Shown: positions 7,344-16,725, numbered from the stretch's first letter. The stretch is DNA of 45,592 nt from Streptomyces alboflavus (GCF_000716675.1 NZ_JNXT01000064.1:1-45592); one strand, 5' to 3'. The notes: generated by a model not told the origin, from the letters alone. Numbers and translations are program-made.

Positions 7344-7817
7344 ATGACTGCGCTGAATCGTGTTCCGTCGCTGCTGACGAGGGCCGGTACCGCATCGGCA
7401 CTCACGCTCGCCGCCGTGGGCGGCACCATCGTGGCCCCCGGACTCGTCTCCGAGGCCGAGGCAGCCACACACGGGACGAAGGCGCTCAAGATCGCGGCTT
7501 CCAAGAAGGGCTCTCCGTACGGCTACGGAGCCGTGGGACCGCACCGGTTCGACTGCTCGGGCCTCACGCTCTACTCGTACAAGCGCGTGGGCAAGAAGCT
7601 GCCGCGAACCGCCGCGCAGCAGTACAACAAGACCCGGCATGTCTCCAAGGCCAACCGCACCCGCGGTGACCTGGTGTTCTTCCACTCCGGCCGGAACGTC
7701 TACCACGTCGGCATCTACGCCGGCAAGAACAAGATCTGGCACGCGCCGAAGCGGGGCACCGTGGTGCGCCTGGAGAAGATCTGGACGAACAGCGTCTGGT
7801 ACGGCCGGGTCCGCTGA
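7344..7817 (+). CDS. Secreted NlpC/P60 peptidoglycan endopeptidase
   Basis: A 157-residue exported cell-wall hydrolase. A signal peptide spans about residues 1-41, with a cleavage site near AEAEAATH. A compact NlpC/P60 domain follows, with nucleophile Cys71 in FDCSGL, His121 in YHVGIY and third polar residue His133 in IWHAPKRG. The domain is expected to cleave D-Glu to diamino-acid stem-peptide bonds. The ATG at 7344 has GAAGGG 6 nt upstream; a TTG at 7338 is a weaker option. The upstream c-di-AMP riboswitch links its synthesis to osmotic or envelope state. A GC hairpin at 7833-7858 ends the unit. Confidence 0.93.
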   Translation: MTALNRVPSLLTRAGTASALTLAAVGGTIVAPGLVSEAEAATHGTKALKIAASKKGSPYGYGAVGPHRFDCSGLTLYSYKRVGKKLPRTAAQQYNKTRHVSKANRTRGDLVFFHSGRNVYHVGIYAGKNKIWHAPKRGTVVRLEKIWTNSVWYGRVR

Positions 7818-7832
7818 CCCGGGTGCCGGGAG

Positions 7833-7858
7833 GGCGGTGCCTTCGGGCAGGCACCGCC
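7833..7858 (+). terminator. Hairpin terminator
   Basis: GGCGGTGCC (7833-7841) pairs perfectly with GGCACCGCC (7850-7858) over an 8-nt loop. No T-tract follows, which is common for Streptomyces terminators. Confidence 0.7.
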
Positions 7859-7920
7859 GTCCGGGCGTGTTCCGGCCGCCGCGAGGAGTGGTTCGCGTCG
7901 CACCGGGATACTCGTAGTGC

Positions 7921-8460
7921 ATGTCCGAGAACCATCCCGGCGACGGCCCCCGGTCAGCGGGCACCGCCGCGCAGGACCAGAGCCGAGGCCGCGACGAGAC
8001 CCCGCTGGAACGCGCCGACCGCAACTTCCTCGAGCTCCTCCAGGAGCTGAGGGTCACTCAGACCGGCGTGCAGCTCCTCTTCGCGTTCCTGCTCACGCTC
8101 GCCTTCACCCCCCGCTTCCCGTCGCTCGACGCCCTCCAGCGCGCCACGTACGTGACCACGCTGCTGCTCGCCGTCCTCGCGGCCGCGCTGTTCACCGCTC
8201 CCGCCGCCCTGCACCGGGGGCTGTTCGCGCGTGGCGCGAAGCCGCTCGTCGTCAAGGTGTCGTCCCGGCTCGCCGGGGCCGGACTCGCCGTGCTCGTCCT
8301 GGCGCTCACCGGGTCGGTCCTGCTCGTCGTGGACGTGGCGGCGAGCCGCACCGGCGCCTTCGTCGCCGCCGGGGCCACGCTGGTGGTGTGCGGTGGCCTC
8401 TGGGGGCTGCTGCCGTGGGGGCTCGCGCGAGGGCAGGGGGAAGAGCGAGGGCCCGTCTGA
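7921..8460 (+). CDS. DUF6328 membrane protein
   Basis: A 179-residue protein with an N-terminal hydrophilic stretch of about 38 residues. The hallmark ERADRNFLELLQELRVTQTGVQLLFAFLLTLAF follows, which is the DUF6328 signature in actinobacteria. Four hydrophobic helices are seen at about 52-66, 80-100, 120-142 and 148-168. No catalytic motif is visible and the function is unknown. The ATG at 7921 overlaps an ATACTCGTAGTGC stretch without a clear ribosome-binding site. It is convergent with the LysE gene, with only 33 bp between the two stops. Confidence 0.8.
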   Translation: MSENHPGDGPRSAGTAAQDQSRGRDETPLERADRNFLELLQELRVTQTGVQLLFAFLLTLAFTPRFPSLDALQRATYVTTLLLAVLAAALFTAPAALHRGLFARGAKPLVVKVSSRLAGAGLAVLVLALTGSVLLVVDVAASRTGAFVAAGATLVVCGGLWGLLPWGLARGQGEERGPV

Positions 8461-8493
8461 CGGGGCCGCGTGCAGCCGCGTGCACAGGCCGGG

Positions 8494-9141
8494 CTACGCG
8501 AACAGCGGTTCCGCGAGCAGCACCACGCCCAGCGCCGAGAGCACCACACCGGTGCCGCCCTCGATCCCCCGGGCCACGCCCGGCCTGCGCAGCCGGCGGC
8601 CGAGCCGGTCCACGAGCAGCGCGACGGCCGGGAACCACAGCAGCGCGAAGGCCACGACGATCGTGGCGAGCAGCAGCGTGCGGGGCATCGCGGGGCTCCC
8701 CTCGGGCACGAACTGAGGCAGCACGCTCAGGAACGTCAGGGACGCCTTGGGGTTGAGGGCGTTGGTGAGGAAGCCCTCGCGCAGCCCACCACCACGCCCA
8801 CCCCCGGCGGCCCCCACGGCCGTCACCCCCTCGGGCCTCTCCCCCACCGCCCCGGTCGGCCGCACCGCCGACCGCAGCGCCCGCACCCCCAGGTACAGCA
8901 CATAGCAGCCGCCCACCACCTGCAGCGCGCGGAACAGCGCGGGCACGGCCGCGAGTACGGCCGCGACGCCCGCGACGGCGAGCGCCGTGTGCACCAGGAG
9001 TCCCGCCGCGATGCCGAGCGCACACAGGACTCCGGCGCGGCGGGAGGCGAGCGCGTTGCGTACGACGACGGTGAAGTCGGCGCCGGGCATGGCGACCATG
9101 CCTGCGGCGACGCCGGTGAAGGCGACCAGTTGAGCGTCCAT
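8494..9141 (-). CDS. LysE/RhtB-family amino-acid exporter
   Basis: A 215-residue inner-membrane exporter with about six helices. The LysE-type N-terminus VAFTGVAAGMVAMPGADFTVVVRNAL and the NPKASLTFLSVLPQFV motif near the middle are diagnostic. A Gly/Arg-rich cytoplasmic loop (about residues 105-120) separates the two halves. ATG 9141 is taken as the start; GTG 9150 is in frame and possible. The gene is divergent from a LysR regulator at 9321, the classic LysE-LysG arrangement, so induction by an amino-acid ligand of that regulator is likely. The substrate cannot be told from sequence. Confidence 0.9.
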   Translation of the reverse strand: MDAQLVAFTGVAAGMVAMPGADFTVVVRNALASRRAGVLCALGIAAGLLVHTALAVAGVAAVLAAVPALFRALQVVGGCYVLYLGVRALRSAVRPTGAVGERPEGVTAVGAAGGGRGGGLREGFLTNALNPKASLTFLSVLPQFVPEGSPAMPRTLLLATIVVAFALLWFPAVALLVDRLGRRLRRPGVARGIEGGTGVVLSALGVVLLAEPLFA

Positions 9142-9320
9142 GACGGCCACTGTGCCGCGAGTCAGCCTTCAGCAGGTATATGAGATCTTCTGCGTCTTCC
9201 TTAAGCATCTGTTTAGGCTGGGCTGCCGGTAGGATCCGGCGGCGGTCCCGCAAGGCCGCGGCCGGGGCGTCCGCGTACCGCCGCAGGGCCGCGGTCCACA
9301 GCCACAGGAAGAGGCACGGC

Positions 9321-10232
9321 ATGTACGACCCGACGCGGCTCGCGGCGCTCGTGGCGGTCTCCGAAGCCGGTTCCATCACCCGCGCCGCCGAACGGCTCGG
9401 CTACACGGTGCCCGCGCTCTCCCAGCAGCTCGCCAAGCTGGAGCGGGAGGCGGGTGCGGCACTGCTGGTGCGGCACCACAGGGGCGCCCGGCTCACCGGC
9501 GCGGGCGAGCTGCTCCTGGCGCGCGCCCGCCGGGTCCTGGACGAGATGGAGCTGGCCCGGCACGAGCTGGCGCAGCTCGTGGGCCTCGGGGGCGGGCGGC
9601 TGCGGGTCGCCACGTTCACGACGGCGGGCATCCATCTGCTGCCGCCCGCGCTCACCGCGTTCCGCCGGGCGCATCCGGACGTCGAGCTGACGGTCACCGG
9701 CCACGAACCGCCCCTGGGTGTGGCCGCGGTGGCGGCGGGGGACGCCGACGTGGCGCTGACGCACACGTACGAACCGGCCGAGCTGCCCGCGCCGCCCGCG
9801 TCGGTGACCCTGGAGCCGGTCCTCGTCGAGGAGTTGGTGCTCGTGACGGCGCCGGGGCACGCGCTGACGGCGGGCACCGGGCGGCTTCCGCTCGCGGAGC
9901 TCGCCGGTCAGCCCCTGATCAGCATGGCGCCGGCGCATCCGGCGCGGCAGGGCGTGGAGGCGGCGCTCGCGCGGGCGGGGGCTGCGCCCGCGGTGCTCGT
10001 GGAGACGCCGGACTACGCCCTGGTGTGCGCGATGGTCAGCGCGGGTCTCGGCGCCGCGGTGGTCCCGGAGATGGTGGCCCGCACGGCGGCGACCCCGGTC
10101 GGCTTCCGGCCGTTGGAGCCGGGGGAGCTGCGGCGCACCATCTGGGTCTGCCGTCGCACGGACGAGTCGAGCCCGGCCGCGGACACGTTCCGGGCGCTGC
10201 TGCGGGGGACGTTCGGCCGCTCGGCCACCTGA
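9321..10232 (+). CDS. LysR-family regulator (LysG/ArgP-like)
   Basis: A 303-residue LysR-type regulator. The winged helix is at residues 3-60 (RLAALVAVSEAGSITRAAERLGYTVPALSQQLAKLE), and a periplasmic-binding-protein-like effector domain spans about 90-295. The ATG at 9321 is preceded by AGGAAGAGG. It is divergent from the LysE exporter across 179 bp. That spacer holds an AT-richer segment (9175-9215, with CTTAAGCATCTGTTTAG), the most likely site for the regulator and both promoters. The inference that it activates the exporter comes from this arrangement. Confidence 0.9.
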   Translation: MYDPTRLAALVAVSEAGSITRAAERLGYTVPALSQQLAKLEREAGAALLVRHHRGARLTGAGELLLARARRVLDEMELARHELAQLVGLGGGRLRVATFTTAGIHLLPPALTAFRRAHPDVELTVTGHEPPLGVAAVAAGDADVALTHTYEPAELPAPPASVTLEPVLVEELVLVTAPGHALTAGTGRLPLAELAGQPLISMAPAHPARQGVEAALARAGAAPAVLVETPDYALVCAMVSAGLGAAVVPEMVARTAATPVGFRPLEPGELRRTIWVCRRTDESSPAADTFRALLRGTFGRSAT

Positions 10233-10242
10233 CCGCGAGGCG

Positions 10243-10674
10243 TCAGCTCTGGACCGGCACCGACCACGGCAGGGTGATCCAGACCGTCTTGCCGCCCTCC
10301 GCCGTCGGACAGATCGAGAGTCTGCCGCCGCACTCGGCGGTGAGCCAGCGGATGATGACCATGCCGCGGCCGTTGTCCTGCTGGACGGCGGCGGGCAGGC
10401 GCCGGGGGAAGCGCGGGTGGCTGTCCGTGACGCCGATGCGCAGCCGCTCGTCCCGGTCGAGCTGCACGTCCACGGTGAAGGTCGGGGACTGGCCGAGGGT
10501 GTGCTGGACGGCGTTCGTGGCGAGTTCGGAGACGATGAGCCGCACCGTGTCGGCGACGTCGGCGTCGGCCGGCAGGCCCCACTCCGACAACGTGTCCGCC
10601 ACATACCTGCGGGCGGCTGCGACCGAGACAGGATCGCTCGGCAGAGTGACTGATACTTCCTGGAGGTCTGCCAT
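10243..10674 (-). CDS. HATPase_c ATP-binding protein (RsbW-like)
   Basis: A 143-residue single-domain GHKL ATPase. The N-box is in RLIVSELATNAVQHT (about residues 45-59), D84 and H86 lie in VTDSHPRF, and the G-box is NGRGMVIIRWL. Such proteins act as anti-sigma-factor kinases or as partners of DUF397 and XRE regulators; Streptomyces has dozens. The ATG at 10674 starts right before the conserved region and has AAAGGGA 10 nt upstream. It is divergent from the XRE-DUF5753 gene at 10937, and the trio with DUF397 is a recurrent Streptomyces cassette. Confidence 0.88.
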   Translation of the reverse strand: MADLQEVSVTLPSDPVSVAAARRYVADTLSEWGLPADADVADTVRLIVSELATNAVQHTLGQSPTFTVDVQLDRDERLRIGVTDSHPRFPRRLPAAVQQDNGRGMVIIRWLTAECGGRLSICPTAEGGKTVWITLPWSVPVQS

Positions 10675-10936
10675 GGCGACACTGTCCCTTTCCCACCGGG
10701 ACCGGACTCCGACTCGTGGCGGAAGAACTCGAGGACAGTCCCGGAACTGGTGCTTCGCGCCAGAGTGCCACTCCTGGGCCGGTGACGCGCGGCGATCCAC
10801 CGAGATGTGCATATATCTGTCGCTCGAAGCGGTGAACTCTGCGACGGCAGACCGTATTTGGGCGCAACACTGGCGCTTCCTCTACAGTCTCCCGCTGTCC
10901 CGTACGGTTGGCGCGGACGTCCGGAAGGAGACGGAC

Positions 10937-11797
10937 ATGCAGTACGGTCCCGCGGTGCGGCGCCGCAAGCTCGGCGCGGAGTTGCGCGCGCTGCGCGGGC
11001 AGGCCGGACTCACCAGCGGTGAGGCGGCGGCCCGGGTCGGCTGGCACCAGTCGAAGGTGAGCCGCATCGAGACCGGGCGCTCCGGGGTGCGCGCCTCGGA
11101 CGTGCGGCTGCTCCTCGAGGCGTACGAGGTCGACGATCCGCAATTACGCGAGCTGCTCGTCGTGCTCGCGGGCGGGGAGGACGAGAACGGGCGGCCGCAC
11201 TGGTGGCACGCCTACCGCGGTCTGCTGCCCCCGGCGTACCGCGACTTCATCAGTCTGGAGTCACAGGCCTGCCGGGTGCGCACGCTGGAGACCACTGTGG
11301 TCCCCGGTCTGCTGCAGACGCCGGACTACGCCCGCGCGGTGACACGTGCCGCGCTCGGCGGGCTGCCCGAGGAACAGGTGAGGGACCTGGTGCAGGTGCG
11401 TCTGGCGCGCCAGGACGTGCTGCGCAGCGAGCCGCCCCTGCGACTGAGCGTGATCCTCGACGAGGCGGTGCTCCGGCGTCAGATCGGTGGTCCCGAGGTC
11501 CTCGCCGGGCAGTTGCGGCGGCTCCTCGAGGCGGCGCGCCTTCCTCAAGTGCGTATCCAGGTGCTGCCGTTCGTCTCCGGCGAGCACGTCGGGCTCATCG
11601 GACCTTTCGTTATTCTCTCCTTTCCGAACATTTCTGATCTGGATGTGGTTGTTCTCGACCACTTGACGAGTAGCCTCTACCTCGAACGGAAAGAAGACCT
11701 TCAGGCGTACACCGACGCCTTCAACTCTCTTCAGGGACAGGCGCTTTCCGTTCAGGATTCAATGGATTTCATCGCCGGGTTAGGTGACGGCGCGTAA
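10937..11797 (+). CDS. XRE-family DUF5753 regulator with two TTA codons
   Basis: A 286-residue DNA-binding protein. A helix-turn-helix lies at about residues 8-62 (LGAELRALRGQAGLTSGEAAARVGWHQSKVSRIE), and a DUF5753 domain at about 95-275 contains the family motif VPGLLQTPDYARAV. GGAAGGAG ends 6 nt before the ATG at 10937. Leu70 (11144-11146) and Leu282 (11780-11782) are TTA, the codon read by the bldA tRNA, so full expression should be late or developmental. The last third (about 11600-11775) is also markedly less GC-rich than neighbouring genes, which hints at a more recent origin or relaxed codon selection. The DUF397 gene follows 9 nt after the stop. Confidence 0.93.
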   Translation: MQYGPAVRRRKLGAELRALRGQAGLTSGEAAARVGWHQSKVSRIETGRSGVRASDVRLLLEAYEVDDPQLRELLVVLAGGEDENGRPHWWHAYRGLLPPAYRDFISLESQACRVRTLETTVVPGLLQTPDYARAVTRAALGGLPEEQVRDLVQVRLARQDVLRSEPPLRLSVILDEAVLRRQIGGPEVLAGQLRRLLEAARLPQVRIQVLPFVSGEHVGLIGPFVILSFPNISDLDVVVLDHLTSSLYLERKEDLQAYTDAFNSLQGQALSVQDSMDFIAGLGDGA

Positions 11798-11806
11798 GGA
11801 GGCACC

Positions 11807-12031
11807 ATGACTGCACTGCCTCGGTCCGTTCCCTCCAGCACGTCTCTCAGGGACGCGCGGTGGCGGCGCAGCAGCCGCAGCAATGGAATGAACAACTGCG
11901 TGGAAACAGCGCCGCTCGGCTCCGGACCGCTCGCCGGTCTGTTCGCCGTACGCGACTCGAAGGACACGGCGGGCCCAGCCGTGCTCTTCTCCCCTGCCGC
12001 CTGGGAGGGCTTCATCGACGCCCTTCGATGA
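11807..12031 (+). CDS. DUF397 protein
   Basis: A 74-residue protein with the DUF397 pattern: WRRSSRSNGMNNCVETA, then FAVRDSKDTAGPAVLFSPAAWEGFIDAL. AAGGAGG directly follows the XRE stop, and the ATG is 4 nt further on, so the two genes form an operon. DUF397 proteins are the small partners of XRE-DUF5753 regulators, in a toxin-antitoxin-like or anti-regulator pairing. The exact biochemical role is not established. Confidence 0.92.
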   Translation: MTALPRSVPSSTSLRDARWRRSSRSNGMNNCVETAPLGSGPLAGLFAVRDSKDTAGPAVLFSPAAWEGFIDALR

Positions 12032-12088
12032 AGCCCGGGCGAGAGCGCCGGACCCTGGACCCAGGTCTCAGGTGCCAGATCTCAGGAG

Positions 12089-13225
12089 TCAGGGTGCGGT
12101 GCGGCTGATCGTGGCGACGGCTTCGGCGACCTGTGCGTCGCTCAGGTCGGCACGTGCGGTCAGCCGCAACCGTGAGACGCCGTCGGGAACCGACGGCGGG
12201 CGGAAACAGCCGACGGCCAGACCCTCGCGGCGGCAGTCGGCCGCCCAGCGCACCGCTGCTTCCGGCGACGGCGCGCGCACGGAGACGACGGCGGCGTCGG
12301 GACGTACCGCCGAAAGCCCTTCCTCGGTCAGGAGTTCGTGCAGCTTCGTGGCCACCGCCCGCGCGCGGGCCGCCCGTTCCGGCTCGCGGCGCAGCAGGCG
12401 CAGGGCGGCGAGCGCCGAGCCCGCGGCGGCCGGGGCGAGCCCGGTGTCGAAGATGAGGGTCCGGGCCGCGTTGACCAGGTGCGCGATGACCTTGGCCGGG
12501 CCGAGGACGGCCCCGCCCTGGCTGCCGAGCGACTTCGACAGGGTGACCGTGACGACGGTGTCGGCGCTCCCCGCGAGCCCGGCGGCGTGCGGCGCGCCAC
12601 GGCCACCGTCCCCGAGCACCCCGAGCCCGTGCGCGTCGTCGACGAGCAGACCCGCCCCGGCCTCGCGGCAGACGGCGGCGAGCTCGGACAGCGGCGCCGC
12701 GTCCCCGTCGACGGAGAACACCGAGTCGCTCACCACGACCGCGGGCCCCTCGTGCGTGCCGAGCGCCTTGCGCACCGCGGCCGGGTCGGCGTGCGGCACC
12801 ACCTGGGTCGTGCCGCGGGCGAGGCGGCAGCCGTCGATCAGGGAGGCGTGGTTGCCCGCGTCGGAGACGATCAGCGAGCCGTGCGGGGCGAGCGCGGTGA
12901 CGGCGGCCAGGTTCGCCGCGTAGCCGGAGGACAGGACGAGGGCGGCCTCGAAGCCGCAGAAGTCGGCCAGCTCGCGTTCCAGTTCGGCGTGCAGTTCGGT
13001 GGTGCCGGTCACCAGGCGGGAGCCGGTGGCGCCCGCGCCCCAGCGGTGCGCCGCGGCCGCGGCGGCGGCGGTGACCTCCGGGTGGCGGGTCAGTCCCAGG
13101 TAGTCGTTCCCGGCGAGGTCGAGCAGATGGGATTCGGCCGGGCGCGGACGCAGCGTGCGCACCAGGCCCGCCTGGGCACGCAGCCGCGCCTGCTCGTCGA
13201 TCCAGTCGAACGGCGAGCCAGCCAT
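12089..13225 (-). CDS. bioF: 8-amino-7-oxononanoate synthase
   Basis: BioF condenses a pimeloyl thioester with L-alanine, the first committed step of biotin ring assembly, using PLP. The 378-residue protein has the alpha-oxoamine synthase features [13 protein letters not shown], the cofactor-binding [10 protein letters not shown] and the Schiff-base Lys231 in [17 protein letters not shown] sits 4 nt before the ATG at 13225. The gene is divergent from bioBAD, so the four genes give dethiobiotin and biotin synthesis from the pimeloyl precursor. No bioC or bioH is nearby, as is usual in actinobacteria. It converges on the DUF397 gene. Confidence 0.96.
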   Translation of the reverse strand: MAGSPFDWIDEQARLRAQAGLVRTLRPRPAESHLLDLAGNDYLGLTRHPEVTAAAAAAAHRWGAGATGSRLVTGTTELHAELERELADFCGFEAALVLSSGYAANLAAVTALAPHGSLIVSDAGNHASLIDGCRLARGTTQVVPHADPAAVRKALGTHEGPAVVVSDSVFSVDGDAAPLSELAAVCREAGAGLLVDDAHGLGVLGDGGRGAPHAAGLAGSADTVVTVTLSKSLGSQGGAVLGPAKVIAHLVNAARTLIFDTGLAPAAAGSALAALRLLRREPERAARARAVATKLHELLTEEGLSAVRPDAAVVSVRAPSPEAAVRWAADCRREGLAVGCFRPPSVPDGVSRLRLTARADLSDAQVAEAVATISRTAP

Positions 13226-13240
13226 GGGACCTCCGGGGCG

Positions 13241-13309
13241 TCACGGGTCGACGTACATGCCGCGCTCGGACGGGATGTACGGACCGGGGTGTTTGTAGAC
13301 AGTGCACAG
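13241..13309 (-). other. Possible leader peptide upstream of bioF
   Basis: On the minus strand a frame opens after a TAG at 13315 and reads [19 protein letters not shown], ending with TGA at 13243-13241, only 15 nt before the bioF ATG. Nearly all its third codon positions are G or C, as in real genes of this genome, and the residues are unlike a shadow frame. No ATG, GTG or TTG opens it; only CTG at 13309 or the internal ATG would serve. It could be a coupled leader peptide or a remnant. Confidence 0.3.
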
Positions 13310-13356
13310 ACCCTAGCGGCCGCACCACCGGGCCATGGTGTGGCAATACCCACACC
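13310..13356. promoter_or_regulatory. Divergent bio promoter with palindromic operator
   Basis: A minus-strand TAGGGT (13315-13310) matches the Streptomyces -10 consensus and would give bioF a leader of about 80 nt. Upstream of it, GGTGTGG (13337-13343) and CCACACC (13350-13356) form a perfect 7+7 inverted repeat with a 6-bp spacer, between the bioF and bioB starts. It is a good candidate for the biotin regulator site. The sequence does not look like the BioQ or BirA boxes I remember. Confidence 0.5.
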
Positions 13357-13422
13357 TCCCGATGCTTCTGTTGTACGGAATCTCCATGGTCAGAAAGTCC
13401 GGCGTGCGTCAGGATCGGCGCC

Positions 13423-14613
13423 ATGGATCTGCTCAACACGCTGGTGGACAAGGGGCTTCGGCGGGAACTGCCGAGCCGTGACGAGGCGCTCGCTGTGCTC
13501 GCGACCTCCGACGAGGACCTGCTCGACGTGGTGGCGGCGGCCGGAAAGGTGCGGCGCCACTGGTTCGGCCGACGGGTGAAACTCAACTATCTGGTCAACC
13601 TCAAGTCGGGTCTGTGCCCGGAGGACTGCTCGTACTGCTCACAGCGGCTCGGCGCGGAGACCGGGATCCTCAAGTACACCTGGCTGAAGCCGGACGAGGC
13701 GTCCAAGGCCGCGGCGGCCGGGCTCGCCGGGGGCGCCAAGCGGGTCTGCCTGGTGGCGAGCGGGCGCGGGCCCACGGACCGGGACGTCGACCGGGTCTCC
13801 GACACCATCAAGACGATCAAGGAGCAGAACGAGGGCGTCGAGGTCTGCGCCTGCCTCGGCCTGCTCTCCGACGGCCAGGCCGAGCGCCTGCGCGGCGCGG
13901 GCGCGGACGCCTACAACCACAACCTCAACACGTCCGAGGCGACGTACGGCGACATCACCAAGACGCACACCTACGCCGACCGTGTCGACACCGTGCAGAA
14001 GGCGCACGCGGCCGGGCTCTCCGCCTGCTCGGGCCTGATCTCGGGCATGGGCGAGACGGACGAGGACCTGGTCGACGTCGTCTTCGCGCTGCGCGAGCTC
14101 GACGCGGACTCCGTGCCGGTGAACTTCCTGATCCCCTTCGAGGGCACTCCGCTCGCCAAGGAGTGGAACCTCACCCCGCAGCGCTGCCTGCGCATCCTCG
14201 CCATGGTCCGGTTCGTCTGCCCGGACATCGAGGTCCGCATCGCGGGCGGCCGCGAGCTGCACCTGCGCACGCTCCAGCCGCTCGCCCTGCACCTCGCCAA
14301 CTCGATCTTCCTCGGCGACTACCTGACCAGCGAGGGCCAGGCGGGCAAGGCCGACCTGGAGATGATCGCGGACGCCGGGTTCGAGGTGGAGACCACGGAC
14401 CAGGTGACGCTGCCGGAGCACCGCAGGGGCGGTGGGTGCGGCTCGGTGTGCGGCTCGCAGGACAAGGCCGACGAGACGCCCGCCGACACCGCTCCCGCAG
14501 AGGCCGCGCAGCCCGCCCCGCAGGCCGACGCGCCCGCCGCGCCGGGCCCGCGCACGGATCTGGTGACGGTACGCCGCCGGGGCGCCGGAACGGACGTGGC
14601 GCCCAATGCCTGA
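13423..14613 (+). CDS. bioB: Biotin synthase
   Basis: BioB is a radical-SAM enzyme that inserts sulfur into dethiobiotin. The 396-residue protein has the 4Fe-4S motif C65-x3-C69-x2-C72 ([12 protein letters not shown]), YNHNLNTS, and [12 protein letters not shown]. Typical BioB ends near residue 330-345. Here a tail of about 65 residues carries two extra cysteines in [11 protein letters not shown] and then a Pro/Ala-rich, probably disordered, stretch. AGGAT precedes the ATG. The gene overlaps bioA by 8 nt. Confidence 0.97.
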   Translation: MDLLNTLVDKGLRRELPSRDEALAVLATSDEDLLDVVAAAGKVRRHWFGRRVKLNYLVNLKSGLCPEDCSYCSQRLGAETGILKYTWLKPDEASKAAAAGLAGGAKRVCLVASGRGPTDRDVDRVSDTIKTIKEQNEGVEVCACLGLLSDGQAERLRGAGADAYNHNLNTSEATYGDITKTHTYADRVDTVQKAHAAGLSACSGLISGMGETDEDLVDVVFALRELDADSVPVNFLIPFEGTPLAKEWNLTPQRCLRILAMVRFVCPDIEVRIAGGRELHLRTLQPLALHLANSIFLGDYLTSEGQAGKADLEMIADAGFEVETTDQVTLPEHRRGGGCGSVCGSQDKADETPADTAPAEAAQPAPQADAPAAPGPRTDLVTVRRRGAGTDVAPNA

Positions 14614-15925
14614 CGCGTCCACGGCGTCCGGCCTGGACGTCAAGGAGATCCTCGACCTCGACCGCGCGCACGTCTGGCACCCCTACGGCCCGATGCCCGG
14701 CCGCCAGGACCCGCTGGTCGTGGAGTCCGCGCACGGGGTGCGGCTGCGCGTCGCGGGCGTCGGCGAGCTGGTCGACGGCATGTCGTCGTGGTGGTCGGCC
14801 ATCCACGGCTACAACCACCCCGTCCTGAACGACGCGGTGCGCGAGCAGCTGGACAGCATGAGCCACGTCATGTTCGGCGGGCTCACGCACGAGCCCGCCG
14901 TCCGGCTCGCGAAGCGACTTGTCGACCTCACGCCGGACGGTCTGGAGCACGTCTTCCTCTCCGACTCCGGTTCGGTGTCCGTCGAGGTCGCCGTCAAGAT
15001 GTGCCTCCAGCACTGGCGTTCCCTCGGCAGGCCCGAGAAGCGCCGGATGCTGACCTGGCGGGGCGGCTACCACGGCGACACCTGGCAGCCCATGGCCGTG
15101 TGCGACCCCGACGGCGGCATGCACAGCCTGTGGCAGGGCGTGCTCCCCCAGCAGGTGTTCGCGGACCAGCCACCGGCGGGCTTCGATGCCTACGACGAGG
15201 CGTACGCCCGGCATCTGCACGACGTGATCGGACAGCACGCCCACGAGCTCGCGGGCGTCATCGTCGAGCCGGTGGTGCAGGGCGCGGGCGGCATGCGCTT
15301 CCATTCCCCCCGCTATCTGCGCGCGCTGCGCGAGGCGTGCGACGCGCACGGCGTGCTGCTCGTCTTCGACGAGATCGCGACGGGCTTCGGCCGCACGGGC
15401 GCGCTGTTCGCAGCGGACCACGCGGGCGTCACACCGGATGTGATGTGCCTCGGCAAGTCCCTGACCGGCGGCTATCTGACGATGGCGGCGACGCTGTGCA
15501 CCGAGCGGGTCGCCGCGGGCATCGCGCGGGGCGAGGTGCCGGTGCTCGCGCACGGTCCGACGTTCATGGGCAACCCCCTCGCAGCGGCGGTCGCCAACGC
15601 CTCCATCGACCTGCTCGTCGGCCAGGACTGGCAGACGGACGTCAAGCGCGTCGAGACGGGCCTGCGGGCGGCGCTCGCCCCGGCCGCCGAGCTGCCCTTC
15701 GTCCGTGACGTGCGCGTCCTCGGTGCGCTCGGCGTCGTGCAGCTCGACCACCAGGTCGACATGGAGGCGGCGACGAACGCCGCGGTGCGCGAGGGCGTGT
15801 GGGTGCGGCCGTTCCGCGACCTCATCTACACGATGCCGCCGTTCGTCACGAGCGACGCGGACGTGGCGCGGATCGGCCGCGCGGTGTGCGCGGCCGCCCA
15901 GGCGAGCGGGAAGGTCTCGGCATGA
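14606..15925 (+). CDS. bioA: Adenosylmethionine-8-amino-7-oxononanoate aminotransferase
   Basis: BioA transfers the SAM amino group to KAPA, giving DAPA, and depends on PLP. The 439-residue protein shows the BioA opening [10 protein letters not shown] and [16 protein letters not shown], the class III aminotransferase motif [13 protein letters not shown], and the cofactor Lys284 in [10 protein letters not shown]. Start and stop overlap bioB (8 nt) and bioD (ATGA), so the three genes are translated as a coupled unit. Confidence 0.97.
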   Translation: MPDASTASGLDVKEILDLDRAHVWHPYGPMPGRQDPLVVESAHGVRLRVAGVGELVDGMSSWWSAIHGYNHPVLNDAVREQLDSMSHVMFGGLTHEPAVRLAKRLVDLTPDGLEHVFLSDSGSVSVEVAVKMCLQHWRSLGRPEKRRMLTWRGGYHGDTWQPMAVCDPDGGMHSLWQGVLPQQVFADQPPAGFDAYDEAYARHLHDVIGQHAHELAGVIVEPVVQGAGGMRFHSPRYLRALREACDAHGVLLVFDEIATGFGRTGALFAADHAGVTPDVMCLGKSLTGGYLTMAATLCTERVAAGIARGEVPVLAHGPTFMGNPLAAAVANASIDLLVGQDWQTDVKRVETGLRAALAPAAELPFVRDVRVLGALGVVQLDHQVDMEAATNAAVREGVWVRPFRDLIYTMPPFVTSDADVARIGRAVCAAAQASGKVSA

Positions 15926-16635
15926 GCGTGCTCATGGTGTCCGGTACGGGCACGGAGATCGGCAAGACCGTGACGACGGCGGCCGTCGCCGCGGTGGCCC
16001 TCGCGGCCGGGCGCAGCGTCGCCGTCCTCAAGCCGGCCCAGACCGGCGTCGGCCCCGGGGACCCGGGCGACGTCGACGAGGTGCTGCGGCTCGCGGGCGA
16101 CCGGGTGACCCCGGTGGAGCTGGCGCGCTTCCCCGAGCCGCTCGCGCCCTCGACGGCCGCGCGCCGTGCAGGGCTTTCGACGGTCTCGCCCGCCCAGGTG
16201 GCCGAGGCGGCGGAGAAGCTGGCGGCGTCGCACGACCTGGTCCTGATCGAGGGGGCCGGTGGTCTGCTCGTCCGCTTCGACGAGGCGGGCACGACCCTCG
16301 CGGACGCGGCCCGGCTCCTCGCTGCCCCCGTCCTGATCGTGGCCACCGCGGGCCTGGGCACCCTCAACATGTCCACGCTCACCACCGAGGCCCTGCGCGC
16401 CCGCGGCCTCACCCCCGAGGGCATCGTCATCGGCAGCTGGCCCACCACTCCCGACCTCGCATCCCGCTGCAACCTGGCCGAACTGGCCGACGCGGCGGGG
16501 GCACCCCTGCTCGGCGCGATCCCCGAGGGGGCGGGTTCCCTGCCGGGCGCGGAGTTCCGGGCGGCGGCCGGGGGCTGGCTGGCGCCGGGGCTCGGCGGGA
16601 GCTGGGCGGGGCCGGGAGCGCTGTCCGAGGGGTAG
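15922..16635 (+). CDS. bioD: Dethiobiotin synthetase
   Basis: BioD closes the ureido ring of dethiobiotin with CO2 and ATP. The 237-residue protein has the P-loop GTGTEIGKT at residues 8-16, the substrate motif [15 protein letters not shown], and the switch-like TAGLGTLN. The ATG overlaps the bioA stop. The C-terminal 20 residues are Gly-rich and likely flexible. The gene completes the bioBAD unit; tandem repeats follow it in place of a classical terminator. Confidence 0.96.
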   Translation: MSVLMVSGTGTEIGKTVTTAAVAAVALAAGRSVAVLKPAQTGVGPGDPGDVDEVLRLAGDRVTPVELARFPEPLAPSTAARRAGLSTVSPAQVAEAAEKLAASHDLVLIEGAGGLLVRFDEAGTTLADAARLLAAPVLIVATAGLGTLNMSTLTTEALRARGLTPEGIVIGSWPTTPDLASRCNLAELADAAGAPLLGAIPEGAGSLPGAEFRAAAGGWLAPGLGGSWAGPGALSEG

Positions 16636-16646
16636 TCCTGGCGCGG

Positions 16647-16725
16647 GGTCGGGTCCGTCCCACCGAGGTCGGGTCCGTCCCACCGAGGTCGGGCCCGTCC
16701 CACCGGGACCGGAGCCGTCGCACGG
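16647..16725. repeat. 20-bp tandem repeat after bioD
   Basis: The unit GGTCGGGTCCGTCCCACCGA occurs at 16647 and 16667 without change, at 16687 with two changes, and once more in degraded form to 16725. It is non-coding and lies 12 bp after the bioD stop. Confidence 0.85.

Noticed and set aside
13252..13281. CGTACAT-N16-ATGTACG inverted repeat in the bioF leader as an operator
   Set aside because: The arms lie within the possible leader peptide and the spacing is wide for a dimer site; it may be a chance or RNA-level feature.
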